Below, in pieces: positions 37,623 through 49,099 of a DNA stretch of 64,000 bases. Position 1 is the stretch's first letter. Each line of letters starts with the position of its first letter. Below the pieces are notes generated by a model that did no database searches, was not told the origin of the DNA, and was given only the letters and a program-made list of their open reading frames with translations. The DNA comes from Symsagittifera roscoffensis. Taxonomy: Eukaryota; Xenacoelomorpha; Acoela; Convolutidae. Position numbers and translations under genes: made by a program. Where the stretch lies: the NCBI RefSeq assembly GCF_963678635.1, contig NC_087068.1, positions 40,261,649-40,325,648 of the forward strand. Direction: 5' to 3'.

Positions 37623-38703
37623 ATAAATAAATACGAAATTTTTTGAGAAATCCGAATTTTCCCGAAGATGAAAATTTTTGGACCAACAATTTAATCGAGG
37701 CAGCTCAAGAGTTTAATCGAAGCTGAAGTTTTGGGAGGACTGCCGGCATTCGTTTTCTCCATTGACTGCAAAATCTCAGATTTGGGACTGTATTTTTTTG
37801 CGAAAAGTCAAATAATTAAAAAAAACGGTAAAAAAAATTAAATATATGATTTTGTGAGGGAAAAATTAGCATGGCCACTAATGCAGGGTAGCTTCACTCC
37901 ACCATTGTTTTCGATTGAATCGAAACTATCAGATTTAGGTGCGTAGTTTTCGAAACAAGTCAAAATTTGAAAAAAGAAAACGATCAAAAAATCAGAATAA
38001 TCCGAAGGCCATGGTTTTTTGTTGAAATTTGTTAGGGCGCAAACTTTCCATGGCCTTTTCTATCCATTGAATCTAAAATTGCAGACTTGGGAGGTTAATT
38101 TGCGATAACACAAAAAAAACTCTATTGAAAAACTCCCCCCCCCCCCTTCCCCCCCCCCCCATTCCCCGGATTTTTTAAGGGCTGTAGATAATGGGGTACA
38201 ATAAAAACGGACTAAGCGTAAATGCAGACACGAGAAATGAGCGATCTCATCATTGATTCCAGTTTTTGCAAATTGAACATGTAGTTTTTGAGAAAACTGA
38301 CAAAATTCTAGAATAAAAAAACTGAAAAATACAAACCAAATCTTATACAATTTCATAATATTTGTTTTTATTTAAATAAACCATTTAATTCTAAGTAAAA
38401 AACCTTAGCTTTGAAAAAAATAAATGCTTTAAAAAGCTAAAGGTAGGACGACAATAAAAAGTCCAAAAACTATAACACTTTTTCAAAAAAAAACAATTTA
38501 AAAAAATTAAATACAATTATTTACTACCTCAAATGAACCACGAAGTAATGTTATTTGAACTGTATGGAAACTAAACATGTCTGCGCAGTAGCAGCAATTG
38601 AGCTGCAGAAAGTGTAGGAAAAGTAGTTTTCAGAAAAAAATCCAAAACTTGATTAAAAATCACATGCTCTTGCAAGTGAAAATACATATTTCTAAAGCAA
38701 ATA
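37623..38703 (+). repeat. Segmental duplication unit B, copy 2
   Basis: Matches 34945-36068, differing mainly in the length of the poly-C tract (38134-38160) and a 4-nt deletion near 38230. Homology ends at AAGCAAATAAAA near 38703. Confidence 0.8.
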
Positions 38704-39168
38704 AAAAAAAACTGGCTATTTTTGTCCCAACCAAGTAACTCAAGTGATTCAAGGGAATTATGAGTTAATTATATTTATTGTGCCCAATGTAATACTGCAA
38801 AGCTCACTGCTGCGGGTGATTTAGGCTGCTGATCATTTATATGTTATTTGAGTTCATTGATACAGAAGAGAGAGAAACTACAATTGGCGAATGCAAGCAG
38901 CTAAACTAGCTCTAGATTGAGTTTTTTTGGTACCAATATTTGTTTTTTTTTCAGGAAACATATTTCAAAACCTTGCCTCACCTCTTTCTACGCGCAATTT
39001 CAAGCACAAAACGAAACAATTCAGATCTTTTCAGGCCTTACATAACCCATCAGTTTTAGGACTCTTAATTAGAATTATAAGATATTGTTAAAATATCGAA
39101 TTTCGCGTGCAATAACTATTCCACAAAAGCCATATTCAGAGCCCCATAACTTCAAAAAATTTATCGCT

Positions 39169-39261
39169 GACGACATTATCTCTTTAATTTTAAGCTCAGT
39201 GTATCACCATTTTTCAAAACTAGTGATGCACTGAGCTCAAAATTAAAGAGATAATGTCGTC
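39169..39261. repeat. Fold-back palindrome
   Basis: GACGACATTATCTCTTTAAT... at 39169-39208 is the reverse complement of 39223-39261, with a short central spacer. It lies 15 bases from the next fold-back. Confidence 0.8.
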
Positions 39262-39276
39262 ATTATGTGAATTTTA

Positions 39277-39572
39277 TTTATCGTTATGTTTTTTCTCAAA
39301 TTGAACTTCACTCGAGACAGACGTATTAAAATTTTTAAACCGTTTTCCAAAAATGTCCTGTCTTGATTTATTTTTAGGCATAATATTACTTTGTATCGCC
39401 AGTGGTTTGAATCACAAGAAAAATAATTTTTCACGTGATTCAAACCACTGGCGATACAAAGCAATATTATGCCTAAAAATAAATCAAGACAGGACATTTT
39501 TGGAAAACTGTCAAAAAATTTTAATACGTCTGTCTCGAGTGAAGTTCAATTTGAGAAAAACAAAACGATAAA
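39277..39572. mobile_element. Fold-back MITE with TA target duplication (Tc1/mariner-like)
   Basis: Two arms of about 140 bp (39277-39418 and 39436-39572) are inverted and nearly perfect, with an 18-base loop. The outermost bases are TTTATCG...CGATAAA. The element is flanked by TA on both sides (39275-39276 and 39573-39574), as expected for Tc1/mariner-type insertion. The two open frames on opposite strands that share the peptide MSCLDLFLGIILLCIASGLN are a by-product of the palindrome. Confidence 0.75.
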
Positions 39573-40958
39573 TATCATTTCCGCAGCTGAGTTCGTATTG
39601 AATTAAAAATTATCAAGCGGTAAGTTAGCAGACGACCGTTAAAAAGTAAGCCATCAATCAGAAACTTTCATGCTCCGGAAATTAAACCAATTTTAAAAAG
39701 CAGACCAACAATAATCCGCAAATATTTTCCCAGAAAAATGTTTTCAATTTTAAAATACTGCCTCTCGGTCCCAGCACCTTTGTCGTCCCAAGAAGAGGAG
39801 TTACCTCTGAGCTAAAAATGTTTGGATATGAATTCATTTGAAGCACTTAACATATCACCTGCGAATTCTGTTAGCAAAATTGTTTATGGGTTTAAAATGT
39901 AGTCCCTGTTTACAATACTCTTGCTTACTGCAAGAGCGATTGAAAAATAATAGTCACGAAATCCGCTTAATTTGCTTGTGTATTCAGGGACTTGCTTGCG
40001 GACTGTGCTCAGCTAGAAAAAGTTTTGCTGTAAAATAACATAGCCAACTGAGTTGGAAGAGTATTGAACGCAAAAAAACTTGTTTTTTTCCAAGTACTTT
40101 CAATTTTTGAATTTCGTAGACAAAAGTAGATGGCCTTAAAGCTCTGCAATTTTGCAAAACGATTTATAATGTACTTTTTTTTATTAAAAAAAGCACAATT
40201 TGAGAAAACTGGATCAATATTTAACTTTTATTTCGCTGGAAAATCTGATTACTTTCCAGTTTCGAAATCAGAAGCCGATCACGTTTTTCTTGTTCTTTAC
40301 ACTTTTGCTGTTCGATAGTTGAGTTTGTCTTCATTTTAACAATGGAAATGTACTGAACTTAAAAAGAAATCACAAGTCAAATCACGAAAAATCAAGTGAG
40401 ACGATTAAACTTCAAGACTTTTTCCTGAAAAAAATCACCAAGACCTACATAATAGTACTCACTACGTTTTATTACTCTTAAAAACGCTTTGTTCGCAAGC
40501 AAATGCGGATGACTCTTGGAATTTTCTGTTTAGGATCCGACTCTCAAATCGATCGAAGCAACCGTGTCACCAGACGATCTGTAGCCATCTAACATCATGA
40601 ATGCCCAAATTCTCATCAGGAACCATATTAACGGTCCAAAACTATACACCAAATATGATCCAAATTTTTACCTAAGTTAGTTTAATACAAAAACCTTCGA
40701 TGTACATGAAACTTGGTTTAATTTAACTACTGTTTCACTAATTTCAAATAAAGCAAGGAACAATATTCAAGATATTAAATATTCAAGATTCCTGTTTTGA
40801 GATCTTTATCATAAAAACGTTCAAAAAGTGTGATTTAATTAAAAATAGCTTCCAAAATAAACATTTAACCCTTTTTATAAACGCAACAATAGTTACATCA
40901 GAGAAGCCAGAAGAAAAGTTCTCCCAGCAACAAACAAATAAGAGTTTCCAGTTTTTAT

Positions 40959-41240
40959 TTATCTATCTTTCGCGTAACTCAGCACAGCGGGTAGTGCCAT
41001 AGGCTGCCATTTAGTACCCCCTCCCCCTTTATTCACAAACAGGACTCCCTTGTCAATGCACACTTTGACAGTTCCCAAAGTGTACACCTGGCGCGAATCG
41101 TGAAATACTCCTGGAACAGGTGCGAACAGAAGGTTCAGTTCCGAGCATCTTCGTTCCACTAGGTCTCGGAAAGTGTCCAATTGCATCATAGATGCAGACG
41201 AGGAGTCGACACCTGATTGCTGTTGCAGTCGCAAGATGCT
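40959..41240 (-). CDS. TFIP11: TFIP11 last exon
   Basis: Acceptor CTTGTTTCAG ends at 41241 and the exon opens in phase 0. It encodes 93 residues, ending in the family's C-terminal domain (LFAPVPGVFHDSRQVYTLGT, KVCIDKGVLFVNKGGGGTKW). An essentially identical copy of this exon alone is at 61343-61624. Confidence 0.85.
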   Translation of the reverse strand, partial: SILRLQQQSGVDSSSASMMQLDTFRDLVERRCSELNLLFAPVPGVFHDSRQVYTLGTVKVCIDKGVLFVNKGGGGTKWQPMALPAVLSYAKDR

Positions 41241-44200
41241 CTGAAACAAGATCAACTACCAGTTAGGACTTCAATGATGAAAAATAATCCCAATTCAAGA
41301 AAGCTGGATCAAAAGGTAACTGGGAAATATTGAAACTAAAACCCACTTTTGAAGCACAAGTCATGCACGCTTTTCTGCGACAGCTGCCGTTTTATATTGA
41401 GAGTATAATCTGCCTTCAATTAGCGAATTAATTTGAAATGAACTTGAAATAGCACAAGTTCAAGAAAACTTAATTCACTCTTCATTCACGCTTAAAAACT
41501 TAAAATAGCCAACAGACAGTTGGAAAAAAATCAATGGCTGCAAGCAAACCGAAAAAAAATACCGATTTACTTAAAAAAAAAACTCATCATTCGAACTTCA
41601 AAAGAACATATATGGCCTTAAAGCTCTGTGAAATACTTGAATGAATGATCGACGTTTTTTTGATAACATGAACCCAGAACTAGAAGTCGATCACGTTTTT
41701 CCAGACCTTTACAATTTTGCTGTTCGATAGTGGAGTATGCGTTCTTTACAACTAAAAAAAATAGAACAAGTAAACCGCGAACAAGTAAATTTGAGCCTGA
41801 ACAAATTTTGACTTCTGAAAAAAAACGAACAAAAAATCACGACATAAACAAGATTCTGAACTACGCTTATCGACTCTTAAACATTGCAAACACGCCAAGG
41901 ATTTCAAGGAAAGAAAAAAGTAATTTTTTACACAATTTTTGACTTTCGGAGACTAAATACATCACGTCGAAGATCTTTAGATGAAACAAGATCAACAGCT
42001 ATTTTTTAATTCCGCAGAAAAATCTTTAAATAAAAATTCGTTTTCGAAACAAAAACTCGCATTTTTCTTAGCGCCACATGCTGTTTCCATTGGTATAAAT
42101 TGCCTTCAAATTAGAAAATGAAACTGAGCTAATCCTGAAAAGCTAAGCCACACACCGCAAAAAAAAACAAATTCGAGCTTGATTAAACAAGGTTTTTACC
42201 TGAAAAAGCAGCACACGGCTGATTAAAGGTTTCGACCTGTTTATTGCTACAATAAAATCCAGGATCATAGCCGACAAAAAAAAAACATTCTAACGCTGTT
42301 CGATAGTGGAGTTTGAAATCCTTTTTGCCAAAGTCAATGATCTGAACCTAAGACAAACTTAAAAGTCAAGCCGCGAAAAAAAGTAAATTTGAGCTTGAAA
42401 AAATTTGAATACTTTTCCTGAAAAAAAAAACAAAAAAATTATTGCGACCCATGTAAGAGTCTGATCTGCGTTCATCGACTCTTAACAAGGTCCAGCTGTG
42501 AAACGAAACCCCGAACTTAAGGGTACAAAGGCGACCGCGTTACCTCTAAGCCCTAAGTGGGAAGGAGTCTCGATGCGCTGGCTGGTTGATTGTCTTTGAA
42601 TTTAATAGGAAGCAAGACAAATATCTGCAAAGTTGTTCACGGGAGCAAAAAGCCTAGCACCCGGCTGCAACAACCTTGCTTGTCCCAAGGGTACTTATTA
42701 TTCTTTTTAGCTAGGAACCATTAGTTTTTTCACTGCAATTGATGCATTTAAAAAGCATTAACTGTGTTAATTCATTGCAAACCAAAAGTAGTTACTTAGG
42801 TTGAAAAATTAATTGCATCGTACAATAAATCTACGCTGCACATGTGTAAAAGTTTGGAAAACCCCTTATCCTTCAAGAATTTCTATGCTTTGGAAAGTAA
42901 ACTGACAAAAAACAAGCAGACAAACGAAAGTCCCAGAAATCTCTAACTCAATAGATTTATACAGGCAAAGCTGCGCTTCGCAAACATTAGCGAGAAAACG
43001 ACAAAAAAGTAGCTTCATAAAGTGAAGTAAAAGAAAGTAGAAAAAAGCCTCGATTTGATAAAACTTCGCTGCGTATGTGATTCGAACCTGCGACTTCGAA
43101 ATTAGGAGTCTCACAATCTGACCTCTCGGTCATGAACGCTAAAATATCGACAAACAATTAAAGCAGCTATATATGCTTATAAAATTGCCTATGCGATGCA
43201 GCAAAAATTCACCAAATACAGATAGACACAATTTTGCAAAAAAAAATTCGAAAACAACAAGCTGAATGCCTCCACATTAACTTTGCATGTAATAAATTGG
43301 AATACTTAAAGCCTAATTTTGTATAAAAAAATTAAGCATTTCAAAAAAATTGCGAGATAAATTGAGTTAAAAAAATTTCATGAAGTCATATTTTTATGAT
43401 TGAAGTTGCTTGAAACAAATAGCTTTTTTCGGTTCTTCCTACAAATAAAAATACATCAGCTCTGTTAATTTTTCATAATCCACTGTCAAAGCACATTCTA
43501 TCAAAAAGCCGTAGAGGTGCCACCAAAAGTGGCACCAATATTTGCGACTTAGATTGAAAAAAGGATAGTCGTACTATTACACTACGCTCGCAAGTGTAAA
43601 AAACAAGGACAGACCGGGATTCTAACTCTGTCGACTACCAGAGCAAATAAGAACGGCTTCGAAGTAAATGGAATTTCATTTAAAAAGCAGTCAATTTCTT
43701 ACAAAATTGAAATAGTCGTGTACGGTGAAAAAGTTTGTTTCCCAAGTAACAAATACACATGCTCTCGCGTGGAAAAGACTAAAACTGAGGTATTGGGGGA
43801 AACAATTATCTACACAGAGGTGAAGGTTCGCTTCGCAAAAATACGCAAGAACATGATAAAAAGTAGCTCTATAAAGTGCTATAGGAAAAAGAAGAAATAA
43901 GCCTCGAATTAGTAACAATTTGGCTACATCTCAGATTCGATCTGCAACAGAGATTATGAGTATCACACACTATCCGCTCAGCCACGAACTCTTACTTATA
44001 CTTATTAACAAACACTAGCCACAAAAAAGCAGCTAATAGATGCTATGAAACTTCTAATACTACAGATCTTGATTATAGCAGAAGTAAACCAAATAAGTGA
44101 GCACTTTTAATGAACACTTTTATTTGCGAGTTAGCTTAGAAAAAAGGAAGGTTCGTACAAATACACTACGCTGCCCGATAGTGTAAAAAGAAGCTTGGGG

Positions 44201-47200
44201 ACACATGATAGAAATTTGTGGAAAGGGGGGAGAAGGAGGCTTAAATAACAAAAAAATATACACATGCTGAACTTTCTTGTTTTCAAAACGCTCAGGTCCT
44301 GATCGAGTTCGAACTACGGATACTTGTTCTTAGCAGGAAAATTAACAAGACGCCAAATGCAGAGTGTTATTTGACAGAATTTGATTCGATTATGATGTAG
44401 GTTATAAGATTCATTGATTATGTCAGGTCAAGAAAATCGGCGACTACGCGGTTAGAACCGCTGATCTCTCGACTAACATGTTTGTTTGCTGGAAAAACAT
44501 CTAGTAACGCTTAAGAAGACACTTAATTTATCGTATTTATACCGTTTAATTACATCGCATTTTGTCTTGCCTTTACATATAAATACATACGTGCGGCACG
44601 TATCCGTCAGCAGCAGTAGCTGGCATATTGTAGTTATAGATCGGGTGATGGGCGCTGTTGTTGTATGGGTGGTACTGATGCTGAGGCATGCCCCCCATAT
44701 TGTGAGTGGGCGGTCCTGGATGTTGTGGAATGGGGGTGACATACTCGTAGCCCATCACAGATGATCCAGAGACAGACCTGGTCATCATGTCCATTGCTTG
44801 CTTGAAAGAGGCTAATAAAAAATATCTTTCAAAAATAAGTAACAGGCAGTTAAAAAATTACTTTTCATTATAAATTTCAAGTTGAAGAAGAAAATAATTT
44901 TCTCTTTATTGCGACTGAAGACCATACTTTTGCTCGTACATTTCACTTAGTTCCAATATTGAAGCCAAATTCAACCCAGAGGCGAAGCTACGCTTCGCAA
45001 ACACAAAGAAACGATTAAAAAGGCAGCGTAAAAAACTTTTCTTGAAATTAGGAGTATTACATATATTCTCATATCTGCACTACGAACGCTTGTAATTTTA
45101 CTAACAATAACCACCAATAGAGCAGCTAGAACTTCTATCAAATTGCCACTGTTAAAAAAATTCGACCGAGAAAAAGAAAACTTTTTAAATATTCCTGATT
45201 TGAATATCCGACACGTTGTTAGGAGTCTCACGTCCTCGCATCTGCTTATGCTGAATCTACCTGTTTATGCTGAATCTACCAGTTATAATATCTTTAATCA
45301 TATATTCTACTGATACAGAAATGCGTAAATTTAAAAATTTCAAAAAATGGACTTGACACTAAACTCTTGTTTCTCTGCTTAGGTAGGGGATAAACAGCTA
45401 ATTTAAAGAAATCTAATACTCGCGCTTTCAATTGAAGTTTTGATCTCAGAATTTAGCTCGGTAGTTTTCAAAAAAAAAGTGAGAAAGATTCCAAAAATTG
45501 ATCAAAAAGTTTATTTTTCCTAAGTTCATAAACTTTTCTCTACTAAAGCATGGGAATTAAGGCCTTAATATGAGATTTAGCAAGTAGTTTTCGAGAATTG
45601 ACGAAATTTCTATCAAAAACAATAAAAAATTAAAAAGGAACTTTTTCAAAGTCCATATCAGCTTTTCAACAAAAAAAACAGGTTAAAACAGATTACTCGG
45701 GGAAATCTAAGTTCTAATGAACTATCGACCTCGGAATCAGTAGGTTAGTTTTTGAAAAAGTAACGTAAGACAAAACGGGCAAATTTCAAAATTTGGACAT
45801 TTTCTAAGGCCATATTTTTCTTTCAAAAACACAGGGCATAGCCGCTTGTGCATTTAAAATTCGCATAATTGATTTTCTTCTTTCGGTTAAGCCCTTTATC
45901 ACTGATTTGGCAGGGTAGATTTGAGAAGTCAAAGTTTTAAAATTAATCAAAATGTCAAAAAATGGGCTTGTTTGAGGCCATACATTTTTTTCTACCGAAT
46001 TTAAAGAATAGCCGTTTAAGAAAGGGAGATCCACATAACTTGTTCTTTTGATTGAACCCCTCATCTCAGAATTGTGCATTTAATTTTTGAGAAAATAAAA
46101 AAAACTCAAAACAAATAGGCCAAGTGAAACTTTCGAGAATATGCTGGCACAAGAGCCGGTTTTCTATTTTAACCATTTTTTTGAGAATATGCTGGCACAA
46201 GAGCCGGTTTTCTATTTCAACCATTTTTTTGAAAATCGGTAAAGTAGTGTTTGAGAAAAACTGAAATTTCTGCGAAAAGTGCAAAAACTTTCCAAAGCGT
46301 CGCAAAAAAAACGAAAAACACCAAATCCCATACATTTTCATAGTAAATGTTGTTTTCAAACAGGACATAGCACTAGCCAAAAATAAAGCAGCAACATATT
46401 CCATTAAATTATTTACGCATAAATAAGCTTAGATATGATTAAATTGAAATATACCAAAAGTACCACCAAATGAACACTTTTACTTGCGACTTAGCTTTTT
46501 TAAAAATCTTGGTAATAATACACTACGCTTAGCTTGAGTAATTATGCTTTGGTAGAACTGAATATATAGGTGAAGTGAGAGCTCGTCCTCCCGCACATTC
46601 ATTGCCATAGTAGGGTAGCGAATACTTGCTCTAATATCTCAAAGCGAAATTTATTAATGACAACCTCGAATAGAAACCCAAGCCTACAGAAAAAAAAATC
46701 ATACAAATATGAAAAATTCGCTTCGCCTAGAAGGGCCACTTATTTGGATCTTAATTTCTTTGAAACTGTCCAAAGAAGAAGAAACTTGTCATTTGAGCCT
46801 GTTAATAGTGTGCTTTTATGGTCACAAATTGAATGAAAGTGACCTTTGGTTTCGTTGAGAGCTAGAAGTTGAATAGGGAACTCATTCCGCCATGCTCTGT
46901 ACCATTTCTCCACCTCATCGAAGTTGGGCTGGTTAGACAGCCAGACACAGAGACACTGGATCCATTTGGGGAAGAAGTGAGCCACTAATATCTGACTCAA
47001 CTGGTGCAGAGAGAGGAGGTCGTGCCAGATCAACACAGATCGAAGCAGTTCTTAAACAAATTCATCGTCGGATACTCAATTTAAAATTGCATGCAGAGAC
47101 AAAAACCGCAAGAATTTTCAGAAAAACTAGGAGACTAATTTTGCAATACATAGTCATAATTCTTCTTACAACTTAAATTTATTAATCGAACTTCAATCTC

Positions 47201-47889
47201 TATTAAAGCTGGAAATAATTCAACAGCTCACTCAACCTCAAGGAATTTTCTATTTAAATTAATACAAAACACTTTAAATGAAAATCATTTGGCACCTTGA
47301 TTAGTAAAATATAAAGAAGTACCTCACGCCAATTTTAGCATACTATCAAAACTTAATTTTGTATCAAGCATGAAATTGATAATGAACAAGCGAATCAATC
47401 CAACAAGCAAACCGTTCGGTCAAAAAATTGCGAGCAAATGAAAAGTTGCAAAACCAGCGATTCAATTACAAACCGATTCCAGAACTAGTATTGTCCAGTG
47501 GCATTAGGTGAAGAGCCATCTTCAACTTAGGGCAAATCGCTTTAATCAGGAATGCTTCCATCTCTCCCTTCGAAAACACATCCCTCCAAGGTTCGATGAT
47601 CATCTTCGCGCTTCTGTCCGTCGGATCCCAGTTAACGAGACATTGGGCCAACTTAGTTCTGATAGTCACAAACAAAGGTTGCAATCTGTCGCCCAAAAGC
47701 GGCAACCAGGGGTGGATCCAGGAATGAACTGGAACTGTATCCGAAACTGGGTTCCATGAATCCAGGGCTTCTTGAAGCCTCGGAATGAGAAACTGTTCCA
47801 CGATGTTGATGAATATGTTTTTGGGCAACAATGGTGACCATGCTTCAAGAATTTCTATGAGACGCTCACTTGAACGAATTGAGTTTGAT
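40959..47889 (-). CDS. TFIP11: TFIP11 (tuftelin-interacting protein 11) C-terminal exons
   Basis: Four minus-strand exons in order: 47889(?)-47474, 47050-46844, 44811-44591 and 41240-40959. Splice phases agree at every junction. The protein segments match, in order, the C-terminal half of TFIP11/Ntr1: the GCFC region (WSPLLPKNIFINIVEQFLIP, TVPVHSWIHPWLPLLGDRL), then HFFPKW...WYRAW, then MDMMTRSVSG, then the final GVFHDSRQVYTLG...GVLFVNKG domain. In other eukaryotes TFIP11 helps disassemble the intron-lariat spliceosome through DHX15. The G-patch and N-terminal exons are missing: upstream (>47889) comes about 550 bp of repeat and then Polinton copy R. Stop TAA is at 40961-40959 and overlaps a possible AATAAA signal. 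Confidence 0.85.
42955..43140 (-). repeat. tRNA-derived SINE, copy 1
   Basis: Read on the minus strand, the head has a Pol III A-box-like TGACCGAGAGG and a B-box GGTTCGAATC about 40 bases later, with ACTCCTAAT at the anticodon-loop position (arginine CCT-like). The body continues to ...GCTAATGTTTGCGAAGCGCA. It lies in the last TFIP11 intron and is repeated at about 63349-63535 in the duplication. Confidence 0.65.
43800..43995 (-). repeat. tRNA-derived SINE, copy 2
   Basis: Same family: the head (TGGCTGAGCGGATAGT...GCAGATCGAATC, minus strand) is followed by a body that shares TATAGAGCTACTTTTT and GCGAAGCGAACCTTC with copy 1. Diverged. Confidence 0.6.
44591..44811 (-). CDS. TFIP11: TFIP11 exon, linker rich in P, H, Q and N
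   Basis: Acceptor TTTTATTAG ends at 44812; strong donor CCGCAC|GTATGT at 44590. It encodes SFKQAMDMMTRSVSG, then a low-complexity linker (PIPQHPGPPTHNMGGMPQHQ, ...HHPIYNYNMPATAADGYVPH). The linker is not conserved in sequence in the family, but the first 15 residues are. Confidence 0.8.
44970..45245 (-). repeat. tRNA-derived SINE, copy 3
   Basis: The minus-strand head GTGAGACTCCTAACAACGTG...GGATATTCAAATC has a decayed B-box. The body ends with TTTGCGAAGCGTAGCTTCGC, like copy 1. The head to body spacing is larger than in the other copies. Confidence 0.5.
46130..46240 (+). repeat. 55-bp tandem duplication
   Basis: GAGAATATGCTGGCACAAGA...CGGTTTTCTATTT(T/C)AACC occurs twice back to back, inside a TFIP11 intron. 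Confidence 0.85.
46844..47050 (-). CDS. TFIP11: TFIP11 exon, HFFPKW region
   Basis: Acceptor TTTGTTTAAG ends at 47051; donor CCAAAG|GTCACT at 46843. 207 bases. It encodes LLRSVLIWHDLLSLHQLSQI, HFFPKWIQCLCVWLSNQPNF and the WYRAW...LLALNETK end. The open frame continues past the donor, but the donor at 46844 restores the family's spacing to the next exon exactly. Confidence 0.85.
47474..47889 (-). CDS. TFIP11: TFIP11 exon, GCFC-domain part
   Basis: Donor ATCG|GTTTGT at 47473. The acceptor is less certain (GAGTTTAG before 47889, with an alternative near 47912). It encodes about 138 residues with the WDP/WNP-type repeats typical of this region (LDSWNPVSDTVPVHSWIHPW, LVNWDPTD, EPWRDVF). It ends with one base of a split codon that fits the next exon. 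Confidence 0.85.
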
Positions 47890-48059
47890 CTAAACTCAAA
47901 ATCAGTTCGTCTATATGATTCAACTATGGTCACATAAGAACAAAATTTTCACATTTTAAACATCGAGGCGATAGAAAGCAGGTTGCTATACCAGAGGCCC
48001 AAAATATTCCGACAACAGTTATACACAGGAAGCAACTAAAAGAATATAGCCAACAGACA

Positions 48060-48445
48060 GTAGTAAAAGAGTCAATGAACGCAAGTAAACCGGAAAAAAA
48101 TACGACGGACTTGTTTTTTGAAAACTTTCGAATTTGGAAGAAAAAAAAACAGACGCCATTAAAGCTCTTTGAAATTTTAGATCAATTTATGAGTGGCACA
48201 TTTTCGGCAAAATTGATCCGATTTGAGAAAACTGGATCAATAGACAATTTTTCCATTTCGCTTGGAAATCTGAAAATTAAATTCCATTTTTGCAACTAGA
48301 AGCCATCACGTTTTTCGAGACCTTTACACTTTCGCTGTTCAATTGTGGAGGAAGGAAATCAGCTGAGCTCAACTGAGCTTTTAAGAAATGAAATCAACTG
48401 AGCTTAAAAAAAATAAACGTCAAACCGCGATAAAGTATATTTGAT
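48060..48445. repeat. Dispersed-repeat copy that hosts Polinton copy R
   Basis: Similar to 41500-41800 and 42290-42400 (AGCCAACAGACAG..., GATCACGTTTTTC..., TTCGCTGTTCAATTGTGGAG, AACGTCAAACCGCGA). Its sequence stops at AAGTATATTTGAT, where related copies continue ...AAGTAAATTTGAGCTTGAA. Copy R begins there, so the element landed inside this repeat. Confidence 0.6.
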
Positions 48446-48465
48446 AGTAGTATTGTAATCCGCCG

Positions 48466-48605
48466 TGTGTCCTTAGGGGGGGGGGGGTCTTTTCGACGGT
48501 AGGGGTCTTTGGGGTCCTACCAAAAGTAGGGTCCAAAAGGACCCATCTTTTTTAAAGACCCCAAAGTACCCTGCCCGAAATAAAAAGACCCCTCTCTAAG
48601 GACAC
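48466..48605. repeat. GC-rich nested palindrome at the Polinton terminus (copy R)
   Basis: Counterpart of 9441-9577. GTGTCCTTAGG(G)n at the outer side pairs with CCCTCTCTAAGGACAC at 48590-48605. The inner part has the same GGGTCCAAAAGGACCC palindrome. It starts 20 bases inside the element. Confidence 0.7.
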
Positions 48606-49099
48606 CCGACAGACAAAATACTTTGGTATTATTTTCGCGCGGTGGTTAAATTTAATCCCTTCCAAACTTTCCCACCACTAAATAAGTATGGGTATATCCG
48701 GCTGCGGTTTTTTCGCTTATTTTTATCTAAAAGCTAATCCTTTTCGTTCATATAAATATGAGTTTACATAAAGTACCATTCATATTTCCTTTTAAAAATT
48801 TTTGGTAATTATTGTTCGTTTCTCTTTCTTATTTTATTTTCAAACTTATTTCCAAGTCTCCCTTAATTTCGACTTGCACCATTTTGATTCTTTTAGCCTT
48901 ACTATTAGCTTACTTTGGGAAACTTCGCTCCTGCTTCAATCCTTCGCTCCTGCTTCAAGGGTAAGTTGCAATTACCAGTCTCTTTTGCGCCGGTCTATTT
49001 AACTTAAAACAATGTTTGCTGAATGTTTTATATTTACAAATGTACAGCCGTAATTCCAAGTAACAAGGCAATTTGGCCGACATTTTCAAGTGAAAAATT

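Larger units (their letters stand above)
40139..43609. repeat. 3.47-kb segment duplicated at 60534-64000
   Basis: Direct repeat with scattered single-base differences and small indels. It includes the last TFIP11 exon (40959-41240) and a SINE. Inside, 40130-40330, 41500-41745 and 42240-42400 are relatives of one dispersed repeat whose landmarks are GATCACGTTTTTC and GCTGTTCGATAGTGGAG; further copies are at 48060-48440 and, more distantly, near 33210. Confidence 0.85.

Noticed and set aside
39243-39571. Two open frames on opposite strands with the same leading peptide
   Set aside because: Direct result of the perfect fold-back; no independent coding evidence.
42495-42560. Functional tRNA-Thr gene on the minus strand
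   Set aside because: A-box-like and anticodon-like parts are present, but the B-box is decayed and acceptor stem pairing is poor; probably a SINE remnant.
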